Source of the DNA: Bifidobacterium pullorum subsp. saeculare
GTDB lineage: Bacteria > Actinomycetota > Actinomycetes > Actinomycetales > Bifidobacteriaceae
NCBI RefSeq assembly: GCF_016899725.1
Contig: NZ_JACLYU010000006.1
Coordinates: 1 to 64,000, forward strand
Reading direction: 5' to 3'
DNA: 64,000 nt
Below are positions 16,382-26,300 of this stretch, one piece after another (positions within the stretch are counted from its first letter, which is position 1; each line of letters starts with the position of its first letter). The notes under the pieces are model-generated. The model was given only the letters and a program-made list of their open reading frames with translations, searched no databases and was not told the DNA's origin. The position numbers and the translations under genes are program-made.

Positions 16382-17530
16382 ATGGGTTATGTTTCCGAGA
16401 GCTTCTGGCATGACGCGGTCAACAAAGCCACGACCGACCTCTTCACCTTCGGCTACAAGCATGTGGTCAAGCCGGACCTCGTGTTCAGCCGCCCGCCGGA
16501 CCAGGCGCACGACGATATGCTCGCCTTCTGCCGCATGGCCGGCCAGCTGCCGCCGCTGCTGTGGCTCGAGCGCGCGATGCTCGACTACACCGACCCGGTG
16601 CTCGAGACGACGGTGATGGGCGTGGACTTCGCCAATCCCTTCGGCCTCTCCGCGGGTCTGGACAAGAACTGCGAGATGGCCGCCGTGCTCGACCACGCCG
16701 GCTTCGGCTTCGAGACCGTGGGCTCCACCACCTCCCGCCCGTGCGCCGGCAACGCCAAGCCGTGGTTCCACCGCCTGCCCGAATACGATTCGATGATGGT
16801 GCATGTGGGCCTGGCGAACATCGGCTCGGACCAGGTGATCGACCGCGCCGAGCAGGCCTGGACGCACGCCGACGGCATGCAGGTCTCCGTCTCGATCGCC
16901 CGCACGAACGACGACCAGGTGGGCGATCTGGACGAGGGCATCGAGGACTACTGCGTCTCGATGCGCCGCGCCGCCGGCCGCACCGCGATGGTGGAGGTGA
17001 ACGTCTCCTGCCCGAACACCACCGCCGGCGAGCCGTTCACCGCCTCCCCCGAGAACCTCGACCGCCTGTTCGACGCACTCGACCGCATCGACCGCCCGCA
17101 GCCGACGCTGGTCAAGATGCCGCTCAACAAGCCGTGGGAGGAGTTCCGCGACCTGGTGGCCGTGCTCGCCGAGCACAATGTGCAGGGCCTGACCATCGCG
17201 AACCTGAACAAGGACCGCACCGGACTGCAGATCCCCGACGGCTGGGAGGGCGGCCTGTCCGGCGGCCCGTGCACGGCCGCCTCCACCGCGCTGGTGGCGC
17301 GCACCCGCCGCGAGTTCGGCGACCGCTTCGCGATCGCCGGCGTCGGCGGCGTGTTCACCCCGCGCCAGGCCTACGAGCGGATCCGCGCCGGCGCCGACCT
17401 GGTCATGTTCATCAGCGCGCTCATGTACCGCGGCCCGCAGCAGATCACCGTGCTCAAGCGCGGTCTGGCGCGGCTGCTCAAGCGCGACGGCTTCGCGCAT
17501 GTCGCCGACGCCGTGGGCGTCGACCTGTGA
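16382..17530 (+). CDS. pyrD: Dihydroorotate dehydrogenase, class 2-like
   Basis: A 382-residue FMN-dependent TIM-barrel enzyme of the dihydroorotate dehydrogenase family (pyrimidine synthesis). The ~75-residue N-terminal extension before MGVDFANPFGLSAGLDKNCE marks the membrane-associated quinone-linked class 2. The FMN-binding IAGVGGVFTPRQAYERIRAG and LVMFISALMYRGP lie near residues 320-360. An odd point is the substrate-site motif NVSCPNT: class 2 enzymes normally have serine where this has cysteine, the class 1 catalytic residue. The start is the ATG at 16382; a CACAAT hexamer lies 6 nt upstream with no ribosome site, which suggests another leaderless start. Orthology to canonical pyrD is probable but not certain. 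Confidence 0.85.
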   Translation: MGYVSESFWHDAVNKATTDLFTFGYKHVVKPDLVFSRPPDQAHDDMLAFCRMAGQLPPLLWLERAMLDYTDPVLETTVMGVDFANPFGLSAGLDKNCEMAAVLDHAGFGFETVGSTTSRPCAGNAKPWFHRLPEYDSMMVHVGLANIGSDQVIDRAEQAWTHADGMQVSVSIARTNDDQVGDLDEGIEDYCVSMRRAAGRTAMVEVNVSCPNTTAGEPFTASPENLDRLFDALDRIDRPQPTLVKMPLNKPWEEFRDLVAVLAEHNVQGLTIANLNKDRTGLQIPDGWEGGLSGGPCTAASTALVARTRREFGDRFAIAGVGGVFTPRQAYERIRAGADLVMFISALMYRGPQQITVLKRGLARLLKRDGFAHVADAVGVDL

Positions 17531-17583
17531 CCGACCGAACCGACTGCACCGACTGAACCGACTGCAGTCAGGTGATGGACGGG

Positions 17584-17660
17584 GGGGCGGGGTGCGCTGT
17601 TCCCGACCGTAGGCTTGGCCGAACGGCCTTGAGTGTGTCGGGAACAGCGCACCCCGCCCC
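17584..17660. terminator. 24-bp perfect inverted repeat between convergent genes
   Basis: A perfect 24-bp stem (17584-17607 with 17637-17660) encloses a 29-nt loop that itself holds GGCCGAACGGCC. It sits between the ends of the DHODH gene (+) and the OYE gene (-), as a bidirectional terminator would, but neither side has a U tract. It may act as a factor-dependent terminator or be a dispersed palindromic element. Confidence 0.7.
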
Positions 17661-17706
17661 GCCGGCCGGTCCCGACGCCCAGCGGGCACCGCTCAGTAGG
17701 CACCGC

Positions 17707-18861
17707 TCAGTAGGCGCCGCGCAGATACTGCGGCTGGTACGGCGCCTGGTCCGCGGGAACCCCAAGCTTGTGGGCGGCGCGCAGCGGCCAGTACGGGTCG
17801 CGTAGGCCGGCGCGGCCAATCTCCACGGCGTCGGCGCGGCCGTGCACCAGAATCTTCTCCGCCTGTTTCGGCTTGGTAATGAGCCCCACCGCCGTCACCG
17901 GCACATCCGCCTTGGAACGCACCTGCATGGAGAACGGCACCTGGTAGCCCGGCTGGACGGGGATCGTCACATTCGGCAGGATGCCGCCGGTGGACACGTC
18001 CACCAGGTCGACGCCGGCGGCCTTGAGCCCACGGGCGAGTGCGATGGTCTGGTCGAGGTCCCAGCCGCCGGCGGCCCAGTCGGTGGCGGAGACGCGCACC
18101 ATAAGCGGCATCTCCTCCGGGATGTTCGCGCGCACGGCGTCCACCACCTCGAAGAGGATGCGGGAGCGGCCGTCCAGGTCGCCGCCGTATTCGTCGGCGC
18201 GCTCGTTGGTGAGCGGGTCGAGGAATTCGGAGAGCAGGTAGCCGTGGGCGGCGTGGATCTGGACGGCCTGGAAGCCGGCGGCGACGGCGCGGCGGGCGGC
18301 CTGGCCGAAGGCCCAGACGATGCCATGGATCTCGTCGACGGTCAGCTCGCGCGGCGTGGCCAGGTCGCCGAAGGCGATCGGGCTGGGGGCCACGGTGTGC
18401 CAGCCGCCGGCCTCGGGCGGCATGGTGGCGCCCTCGTACCCCAGGCCGATGCAGCCGGTGGAGGCCTTGCGCCCGGCGTGGCCGAGCTGGACGGCGGCGG
18501 CGCATCCGGTGGCCCTGATGCCGTCCACAATCCAACGCCAGGAGTCGATCATCGAGTCGTCCCACAGGCCCACGTCACGCGGCGAGATGCGCCCCTCCGG
18601 GCAGACGGCGGTCGCCTCGGCGATGACCATGCCGTAGCCGCCGACGGCGCGCGAGACGTAATGCTGGTAGTGGAACGGCGTGGGCCGGCCGTCGGAGCCG
18701 GCCGAATAGGTGCACATCGGCGGCAGCCAGATGCGGTTGCGGGTGGTCAGGCCGCGCAGGGTGAGGGGCTTGAACAGCGCCGGCGTATGGTCGGCGGCCT
18801 GGGAGGCGGCCTTCCCCTTGGTCTTGGTGGTGGACTGCTTCTTCGCCTTGGATGATGTCAT
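17707..18861 (-). CDS. NADH:flavin oxidoreductase, YqjM-type Old Yellow Enzyme
   Basis: A 384-residue FMN ene-reductase. The family active-site cysteine is in WLPPMCTYS near residue 50, and the substrate-binding histidine pair is in IHAAHGYLLSEFLDP near residue 203, as in YqjM. NERADEYGG follows, a thermophilic-like OYE hallmark. The FMN-phosphate site VEIGRAGLRDPYWP is near residue 350. An extra Lys/Ser/Thr-rich N-terminus of ~28 residues precedes the domain. The start has GAAAGGA 6 nt upstream. Such enzymes reduce activated C=C bonds of electrophiles; the physiological substrate is unknown. It is transcribed on its own, convergent with the DHODH gene. Confidence 0.93.
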   Translation of the reverse strand: MTSSKAKKQSTTKTKGKAASQAADHTPALFKPLTLRGLTTRNRIWLPPMCTYSAGSDGRPTPFHYQHYVSRAVGGYGMVIAEATAVCPEGRISPRDVGLWDDSMIDSWRWIVDGIRATGCAAAVQLGHAGRKASTGCIGLGYEGATMPPEAGGWHTVAPSPIAFGDLATPRELTVDEIHGIVWAFGQAARRAVAAGFQAVQIHAAHGYLLSEFLDPLTNERADEYGGDLDGRSRILFEVVDAVRANIPEEMPLMVRVSATDWAAGGWDLDQTIALARGLKAAGVDLVDVSTGGILPNVTIPVQPGYQVPFSMQVRSKADVPVTAVGLITKPKQAEKILVHGRADAVEIGRAGLRDPYWPLRAAHKLGVPADQAPYQPQYLRGAY

Positions 18862-18930
18862 CGTCCGTCCTTTCGACGGTTCCTTCTTACCATGCGAAGG
18901 TTGCGGGCGGCGAATCCGCCGCCCGCGCGA

Positions 18931-21177
18931 TCACTGCTGTTGCTGCAGCGTGCCGCCGCCCTGGGTGCCGCCACCCTGCGTGGTGGTGCCGGTGCCGCCG
19001 TTCTGCCAGCCACGCCGGGTGGACGTGCCGCCGTAGGTGCCGCTGGCTGTGCCGCCCTGCATGTACTGCTGCGCGGGGTTGCCGTAGTTCGGGTCGTCGG
19101 GCAGGCCGGCCGCCGCGACGTAGGTGTTCATGAACTCCTTCCACGCCGGGGTGGCGATCATATAGCCGTACCAGGTGCGCGCGTACTGGCCGTTGATGGT
19201 CTTGTAGCGGAACTCCACCGGCTGCTCCGCGTTGCCCACCGCCACATATGCTGCGACGCCGTTGGTAAAGCCGCCGGTGAGCATGTACGTCTGCTCGTTG
19301 GTGCCGGTCTTGGCGAAGGTCTTGCGGTTGTTGTCCAGCTGAGCGTCCTGCGCGCCGCCGTTGGGAGAGACCACGGCCTGGTTGAGCGCGTACGCGGCGG
19401 TCTGCGCCACCTCCGGCGGAATCGCCTGGTGGCAATTCGCGGACGGCACCTGGTACTCCTTGCCGCGGGCATCGGTCATCTTGGTGATGGCGATCGGGGT
19501 GCAGGCCACGCCGTTGGCGGCGATCGTGGCGTACACGCTGGCCATCGTCAGCGGGGAGGCCTGCACGGTGCCGATGACCATCGGCGGCTGGAAGGAGTTC
19601 GTGTCGTAGATGTCCTCGTGGCCGATCGGCGAGTTGTGGTAGCCCATCGTCTTGGCGGTGTCCGCGATCGCGCACAGGCCGATCTGCGAGGCCATGGCCG
19701 CCTGCGTGGTGTTGTGCGAGAGCACCAGGCCCTGCAGCGGGCTTTCCACCGCCACGGTGCCGCCGCCGGAGTTCTGCACCGACCAGCTGCCGTAGAACAC
19801 GTGACCGTTGCAGTTGAAGCTGCTGTTGCGGTACACCGTGCTCGTGGCCAGGCCCTGGTTGATTGACTTGCCCTGCAGCATCCACGCCACCAGGTTGATC
19901 GGCTTCCATGTGGAGCCCACGTTGTAGCCCATGCCGCCGCCGTCCTTCTGGTCCACCGCGTAGTTGATGGCGGTGCGCGTGGAATCCGTCTTGGCGCGGT
20001 CGGTGGCGTCGTACGTGCGGTTGAGGCCGAAGCCCAGCACCTCGCCGGTGCCCGGCTTGACCGCGGCGATGGACACCTCGAAGCCGGAGGGGTCCTCCGG
20101 GGGGATCGTGTCGCGCGCCGCCTGCATGGCCGCTGCGTTCGCCTTGACGTCCATCGTGGTGTGGATGTCGAGGCCGCCCTCCTTGAGGAGCTTCTCGCGG
20201 TCCTCCTGGGTTTTGCCGAACTCCTCCGAGTTGAGGATCTGGCGGGTGGTGTATTCGCAGAAGAACGCCGCGTCGCCGGCGGTCTGGCAGCCGTTGGCGA
20301 TGGGCTGCACGTTCAGCGTGTCCTTGAGCGGGGTGTCGTGCGCGGTCTGGTATTCCTTCTCGGTGATGTAGCCCTGGCCAAGCATGAGCTGCAGCGTGAT
20401 GTTGCGCTGCTTCTCCGACTCCTTGAGGTTCGCTTCCTGCGAGGGGTCGTAATGCGCTGGGTTCTTGGTGATGGCCGCGATGGTGGCGGCTTGCACCACG
20501 GTCAGGTCCTTGGCGGAGACGTTGAAGTAGCGGTGGGCCGCGGCCTCCACACCGTAGAGATTGTTGGTGCCGAACTGCGCGATGTTGAGGTAGCCCTGCA
20601 GGATCTCCATCTTGGAGTACTTCTTCTCCATCTGCACGGCGATGAGCATCTCGCGTACCTTGCGGGCCACCGTCTGCTCGGTGGCGTGGTACTCGGCGAT
20701 CGGGTCGTCGTCCTCGCGCGCCTGCATGGCCAGCACGTTCTTCACATACTGCTGGGTGAGGGTGGAGCCGCCCTGGGTGTCGCCGCCGGACATATTCGAC
20801 ATGAACGCGCGCATCACGCCCTGCACGTCCACGCCATGGTGCTGGAAGAAGCGGCGGTCCTCACGCGCGACCACCGCGTGCTGCATCGCCACGGAGATGT
20901 CCTTGATCGGCACGACCTCGCGGTTGTCGGCGTAGAAGTCGGCGATCTTGGAGCCGTCGGAGGCGTACATCGTGGACTTCTGCGGCATGCTCGTCACGTC
21001 GAAGTCGATGCCCTCCACCTTCAGGGTGGGCACCACCACACGGGCCACATGGTTGGCCGCCATCACGGCGGGCACAAAGAACACACTCGCCACGACGCCG
21101 CCGCTCACGGCCAGCAGCACGTAGGTGAGCAGCAACGTGAGCACACGTCGCACAGTCAGGGAGTTCTTCTTGGGCAT
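18931..21177 (-). CDS. Class A penicillin-binding protein (transglycosylase/transpeptidase)
   Basis: A 748-residue bifunctional peptidoglycan synthase anchored by one membrane span (~residues 10-40). The GT51 domain has the catalytic glutamate in VVAREDRRFFQHHGVD (~residue 105) and GGSTLTQQYVKN. The transpeptidase domain has SxxK in GSTWKP (~residue 425), SHN in VLSHNTTQ and KTG in FAKTGTNEQ. The C-terminal ~60 residues are a flexible Gly/Thr/Gln tail ending in a Gln run. The ATG at 21177 lies exactly 7 nt after TAGTAT with TTGGGG 17 bp further upstream, so I prefer it to the ATG at 21186. Confidence 0.94.
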   Translation of the reverse strand: MPKKNSLTVRRVLTLLLTYVLLAVSGGVVASVFFVPAVMAANHVARVVVPTLKVEGIDFDVTSMPQKSTMYASDGSKIADFYADNREVVPIKDISVAMQHAVVAREDRRFFQHHGVDVQGVMRAFMSNMSGGDTQGGSTLTQQYVKNVLAMQAREDDDPIAEYHATEQTVARKVREMLIAVQMEKKYSKMEILQGYLNIAQFGTNNLYGVEAAAHRYFNVSAKDLTVVQAATIAAITKNPAHYDPSQEANLKESEKQRNITLQLMLGQGYITEKEYQTAHDTPLKDTLNVQPIANGCQTAGDAAFFCEYTTRQILNSEEFGKTQEDREKLLKEGGLDIHTTMDVKANAAAMQAARDTIPPEDPSGFEVSIAAVKPGTGEVLGFGLNRTYDATDRAKTDSTRTAINYAVDQKDGGGMGYNVGSTWKPINLVAWMLQGKSINQGLATSTVYRNSSFNCNGHVFYGSWSVQNSGGGTVAVESPLQGLVLSHNTTQAAMASQIGLCAIADTAKTMGYHNSPIGHEDIYDTNSFQPPMVIGTVQASPLTMASVYATIAANGVACTPIAITKMTDARGKEYQVPSANCHQAIPPEVAQTAAYALNQAVVSPNGGAQDAQLDNNRKTFAKTGTNEQTYMLTGGFTNGVAAYVAVGNAEQPVEFRYKTINGQYARTWYGYMIATPAWKEFMNTYVAAAGLPDDPNYGNPAQQYMQGGTASGTYGGTSTRRGWQNGGTGTTTQGGGTQGGGTLQQQQ

Positions 21178-21184
21178 GCGGCCC

Positions 21185-21213
21185 ATACTATCGGGGCGCC
21201 TCTACCGCCCCAA
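21185..21213 (-). promoter_or_regulatory. Leaderless promoter of the PBP gene
   Basis: TTGGGG (21208-21213), a 17-bp spacer and TAGTAT (21185-21190) end 7 nt before the start codon at 21177. Confidence 0.65.
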
Positions 21214-21276
21214 CCCCCTTGTGCGGCCTCCGGCGACATCGTTCACACAACCGCCACGGTCCGCCCCGCCGCTCCC

Positions 21277-21996
21277 CTACCGGCGCGAGCGGCGGATGAG
21301 CTTGCCCGGCTCGTAGATGATGATGGAGCGGCCCTCGCGCGCGATCCACCCGCGGTTGGCGAAGTCCATGAGCGCCTTGTTCACGGTCTCGCGGCTGGAG
21401 CCCACCAGCTGGGCCATCTCCTCCTGGGTCAGGTCATGGGGCACCTTGAGCCCCTGCTCCACCGGCTCGCCGAAGCGCGCGCCCAGATTGAGCAACGTCT
21501 TGGCCAGGCGCGCGGGCACGTCCATGAACACCAGGTCGGAGATGCGCTCGTTGTTGGCGCGCATGCGATTGGCGAGCACCTGGAGCATGTCGATGGCCAC
21601 GCGCGGATGCTGGTCCAGCCAGGCGAACAGGGCGTCGTGCTCCAGCCACACCACGCGCGTGCCCTGGCGCATCGCCACCGCGGAGGCCGTGCGCGGGCCG
21701 CCGGACGGGTCGAAGACGGGGATCTCGCCGAGTACCTCGCCGGGCGCGTGGATGGACAGCAGCTGCACACGGCGGTCAATGGCATGGCGCACCAGCTTGA
21801 CGCGCCCGCGCTCCAGCAGGTACATGCGGTGGTCGGTGTCGCCTTCCTCGAAGATGGTCTCGCCCTTGCCATACGTGGCCTGGCTGAGCGCCGGCAGCAG
21901 CTCCTCGGCCTCCACCGGCGACACCTGCTTGAACAGCGCGGTGTGCAGCAGGACGTTGTCGTCCTCCTCGAAGACATTCGGCTTGTCGATGTTCAT
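21277..21996 (-). CDS. Crp/Fnr-family transcriptional regulator
   Basis: A 239-residue regulator similar in size and order to the actinobacterial GlxR/Crp group. Residues ~15-125 form the cyclic-nucleotide-binding beta-barrel (GETIFEEGDTDHRMYLLERG; GEVLGEIPVFDPSGGPRTAS, the phosphate-binding cassette). Residues ~150-232 carry the winged helix (LTQEEMAQLVGSSRETVNKA, recognition helix). The start at 21996 has AAGGTGG upstream; an in-frame ATG at 22041 would add 15 residues and lies 19 nt after a TATAGT hexamer. It is probably a global regulator of carbon metabolism; whether it binds cAMP cannot be decided here. Confidence 0.9.
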   Translation of the reverse strand: MNIDKPNVFEEDDNVLLHTALFKQVSPVEAEELLPALSQATYGKGETIFEEGDTDHRMYLLERGRVKLVRHAIDRRVQLLSIHAPGEVLGEIPVFDPSGGPRTASAVAMRQGTRVVWLEHDALFAWLDQHPRVAIDMLQVLANRMRANNERISDLVFMDVPARLAKTLLNLGARFGEPVEQGLKVPHDLTQEEMAQLVGSSRETVNKALMDFANRGWIAREGRSIIIYEPGKLIRRSRR

Positions 21997-22109
21997 CCCC
22001 ACCACCTTGCCGGCCAGCCGCAGCCCGGACCGCCTTGCCATTGCGAAAACCGTCCAGACCACTATACTCCGCCGCCCGCTGCCGGCGCCGGCCGCCGCCC
22101 GCGCCGCGC

Positions 22110-23300
22110 CTACGCGCGGTGGCCGGGCATCGCGGCGAGCAGATGGGCGACGACCTGCCCGCGGGTCAGGTCGGTCTGCCGGCGCAGGGGGTCGACGCGC
22201 CGCCGGGCGGAGCGGACGGCCTTGTCGGCGAGCTTCTCCGGGGAGGTGTTGAGCAGACGCGCCATGAGGTCGGCATCGAAATCGTAAGCCAGCGTCGTGT
22301 GGTGGAGCGTGGCGCCGCCGGCTGGCCGGCGGGGGTCCGCCTGCGCCGGGGACGATGGCGGCGCCGGGAAGCGCCGTTGCGCCGCCCCGCCGATTTTGCC
22401 GAGCGGGGAGGCGATGTCGTTGAGTCCGGAGAAGCCGACGGCGATGCCGAGGTCCGCCAGAGCCCGCACGATGGGCCGGTCGCACAGCCGGTAGGCTGCC
22501 CGCGCGTCGAGTCCGCCGACGAACCAGGCCGGCACGTATAGCGAATAGGTGATGGTGTGCTGCGGCCGCACGACCATCGCGCCGCCGCCGGTGCACCGGC
22601 GCACGACCGCGAAGCCCTCGGCGCGGGCCGCGGCCTCGTGGACCTCGTCCGGCAGGGATTGGAAGCGCCCGATGACCACGCAGGGCGACGCCCATTCCCA
22701 CAGGCGTAGCGTCGGCGGCCGCAGTCCGGCGGCCACCTCGCGCGCCCAGCGTTTGTCGAGCGCCATCTGCTCGGCTGGCTCCCGGGGCGCATCATGCACG
22801 ACGACCAAGTCACGGCCGAGCCGCTCCCACCGCCGCGCGAATTCCGAGTCCTCCCCCACCGCCGCGATGGCGTCGCCGCCGGCCGGGGTGTCCGCCGGCA
22901 GGCCGTGCGACGGGTGCGGGTGCTCCGGCTGCGTCCGATGGCCCGTGGCCACTGCCGGGTTGGAGCCGGCGGCGGCCGCGAGCGCCCGCGCATAGGCGGT
23001 GTCGATGGCGGCGGCGTCGATGCCGACGAGCCGCACGCCGGGATGCCGGTCGAGGGCCGCCTGCGCCGGCTCCCCTGCCGCCAGTGCGCGCGCGATGTCG
23101 GCGAGCAGCGCCGGGGCGTCGTCCGCGGGGTCAACGAAAAAATCGCCGTCCACACGGACGTCCTGGTGGCGGACGTCCGTGTGGACGGCGAAGTCGACTG
23201 GGCCGATGGGGCAGGTGCAGGCGGCCGCGCCAATCGCCACGCTCACGGCGACCAGCTTGCCGCCCGGCACCTTATATTCGCCCCTCGCCCAGTCATCCAT
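22110..23300 (-). CDS. lplA: Lipoate-protein ligase with accessory domain placed first
   Basis: A 396-residue protein with inverted domain order relative to E. coli LplA. Residues 1-~90 resemble the accessory C-terminal domain of LplA (EYKVPGGKLV, GDFFVDPAD). After a Pro/His-rich linker, residues ~185-390 form the BirA/LplA catalytic domain, with RRCTGGGAMVV for lipoate binding and GLNDIASPLGKIGG carrying the catalytic lysine. A ~20-residue Pro/Ala insertion separates GKIGGAAQRR from LHHTTLAYDFD. The start at 23300 lies 7 nt after TAGACT, whose TAG is also the stop codon of the giant surface gene. Its likely client in this window is the GcvH-like protein at 38282-38689. Confidence 0.88.
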   Translation of the reverse strand: MDDWARGEYKVPGGKLVAVSVAIGAAACTCPIGPVDFAVHTDVRHQDVRVDGDFFVDPADDAPALLADIARALAAGEPAQAALDRHPGVRLVGIDAAAIDTAYARALAAAAGSNPAVATGHRTQPEHPHPSHGLPADTPAGGDAIAAVGEDSEFARRWERLGRDLVVVHDAPREPAEQMALDKRWAREVAAGLRPPTLRLWEWASPCVVIGRFQSLPDEVHEAAARAEGFAVVRRCTGGGAMVVRPQHTITYSLYVPAWFVGGLDARAAYRLCDRPIVRALADLGIAVGFSGLNDIASPLGKIGGAAQRRFPAPPSSPAQADPRRPAGGATLHHTTLAYDFDADLMARLLNTSPEKLADKAVRSARRRVDPLRRQTDLTRGQVVAHLLAAMPGHRA

Positions 23301-23307
23301 GCCGTCG

Positions 23308-23313
23308 AGTCTA
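23308..23313 (-). promoter_or_regulatory. -10-like hexamer of lplA overlapping the upstream stop codon
   Basis: TAGACT on the minus strand ends 7 nt before the lplA ATG; its first three bases are the TAG stop of the giant surface gene. No good -35 was seen. Confidence 0.5.
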
Positions 23314-26300
23314 CGCGGCGGGCTTGGACGGGATGGCGCCGGCAAGGTTTTCCTCGTCCTTCCAGTTCCCATTGGGAATGGCCGTGTAGGGATCCCTCAT
23401 GCCTTCCTTATACCATGCTTCCAAGCCTTCCACATAGCTGGCATCGGCTGCGATCTTCTGATCCTCCGGGTGGCTTTGTCGAGCCGTCGTGATGAGACCT
23501 ATCGTCGACAACACTGACTTCGAGCCAGATCGGACGGTGTAGTACACCTCATTTGTCTGCGCGTTCTGAACCTTCAATGTCACGTCCAGTTTGGCATTGA
23601 ACCAGTGGTTCTTTTCGTCTTTCTTCTCATTCGGATAGCCCTTGATGACCAGGTTGGTCTGGTAGAAGCCATTGCCCAACGGCACGACCTTGAGCTTCTC
23701 ATCCGAGCCTGCTTTAGGCAATTGCTGACCGCCATACTCCAGCACGATCTTCGCATTCGAGGGATCGACGTTCTCAGGCATAGAGAACCGGAACTCATAG
23801 CGCAGATCGGTCTTGCCGTAGTACGTGGCATCCTTTTCTGGATACGACGTTCTGTTCTCAAGACCCTTAAGCGTCTCCATGAGACTTTGATGATTCTTCG
23901 CGAAGTCGTTCTTGTCCGAGTCAGCCACATGCACGTAGTGCCACTTGTGCAACGAGTTGCCTACGAACTCACCGCGCAGCTTATTGGTGAACTGGAAGAC
24001 CGTATTATTCTCGCTGGCGGTGGCACTCGACTCATAGCCGTTTACCGCTTGCTCCTCAGCCGAGTACGTGTAGTAGCGGAACACGTCATCCTGCGGATCA
24101 TCGCGATCGCCCTTGTCCCAGAAACCGACCGGCAGCTTAACCGTGCCAGTCCACGTGTTCTTCGTCCACTCCGACTCGGCTGCGTCAGCCTTCAGCTCGT
24201 ACTGCTGATCCAACGGTTCGGGGTTGCCCGGCACCGACGTGGTCGGCTCGCCCGTGCTCTTGTCATAGGCGGTCACATATCGCGTCGCCCCCGCAGCGTC
24301 GACGTAGCGCATGAACACGTTATAGCTGATGCTCTCGGGGCGAAGGCCCTTCGCGTCATCATCGTCGACCCACACCTTCTGCACGGTCAGGTTGACATTC
24401 GCGCAGCCCTCCGCGCCACACGGATCCTGGCCATCGCCAGGTTCAGGCGTCTGGCCGCCGGAGTTCGGGAAGGTAGGCGTGTTCAGCATGAGCTGCATCT
24501 CGGCGGAGTCCACGTAGGCGTTCAGCGGCTCCTCGTCGGCGTCCTCTTTGATGACGGCATCCTCGAGGTCCTGAGGCTCCTTGATCTCCTTGCGATGCTC
24601 CACATCGAACCTGACCAAGCCACCATCAGAGACACCGGAGGCAATCGGCGTTTGCCCGTCGATTTCCACCATCATCTGTCCCGCGTCCTCACCAGGTTCG
24701 AGGCTACGGTAGATGGCATACGAGTTGTTCTCGGATTCGATGGAGTCGATGTCCAGTCCCGCGTAGGTGCTGTCGTAGTCAGTGCGGCCGGTGAAGGGGC
24801 CGACGTTGCCGTGCGTGCCTTTGCCCGAGGTCTGCTCTTCGGACGGCGTGCCCTTGATGGTGTCCGCATAGAGCATCCTGTCATTCGTCAGCAGGCCCTC
24901 GCGGTTGTAGCCGACGAAGCCACCGGCGATGCCGTACTTGTCCGTACCTTCGCTGTCCTGGTCAGCGCCGCCGCCGAACACGTCGTATCCCTGCACGATG
25001 CCGTTCACCGACGAGTGGTCGATGGCGGTGCGGTTGGCCTTGATGAGGTTAATGGCGATGGTGTCATCCTGGCCTTTGAGCACGTTGCCATCGCCATCGA
25101 TCTTGAGATCGAAGGACGAGTCGCCGATGCCGACATGCGCCACCTTTTTATCCTCGCTCAGCTGAACGGTGATGAGCAGACCGAGCAGGTTGACGGATGC
25201 GACGTTGCCGTCATGCAGCACTTTCAGCTCCAGCAAGCCGGGAATCTGGAGGTGAACAAGGTTCCCCCCCTTCCCCAGCAACCCCTTGGCCAATGCCTCG
25301 ACAACCTCGAGCACCGGATCGACCAGGTTCGTGTCCACTCCCACGCTGGCCAGATAGGCCTGGGTGGTGCGGCCGACGAAGCCGCCGGCGACCTGCGTGC
25401 TCGTCACCTGCTTGAGGTTGGCGACCGTCGAACCGTTGATGCGGGACAGGTCGGCGAGTCCGGCGAATCCGCCGGCATCGACCGTTGCCTCCTCGGTGTT
25501 GGTGACGCTCGTGTCGGCACCGGTACGGGGAGCACCCTGGGCCTCCACCGTGTAACCGGCCGCAATGCCCGTGACCATGGAAGCGTCGACATGGGAGCCC
25601 CAGATGTCGAGCACACCGGCGTTCAGGCCAAGAAGACCGTCGTCGCTGCCGTCGCCGCCGACGTTCGCGCCGAGGTCGACGGTGCCGCCCTTGGCGAGGT
25701 CGCCGGCGAAGCCGCCGGCCTTCGACTCGCCGATCACGCGGCTCAGCGCGGTGACGGTGGAATTGGCGATGCTGCCGTTCTTCACGATGCCGGCGAAGCC
25801 GCCGGCCGCGCCGATCGTCTTGTCCGTCTTGCCGCGAGCCACGACGGTCAGGCCGTCCGCCACACCCGTGACGTTGGCGTGATACACGTACGTGCGGAAC
25901 GCTTCAAGCACGGAAGCCGAGCCCAAGTTGAGCAGACCCTGAAGGATATGCGTGGCCGCAGTGCTCGTGTTGTCGCCCGAGACAATGTCAGCCACGGAGG
26001 CGACGGTGGCATTGCCGACGAAGCCGCCGGCCGCCGCATCGCCTTCGACACCGCGCAGACCGATGACCGTAGCACCCGCAGTGCCGTTCTTGTCGCCGAT
26101 GAGCGCGGACTTGAGCTCGCCCGCGAAGCCACCCGCAAGCCGCGGATACTTCGCTTCCGCGCCGGAGCCATGCGTGCTGCCGACGGTGAAGCCCCACGCC
26201 GCGTCAGCTGCGCTCGTCTCGCCATCGACCGCCGAGACAGACGCGTTCTTGATGTCGGTGCGCGTGACCTCAAGTACCTTCAGCAGCTGGGTGTAGTTCT

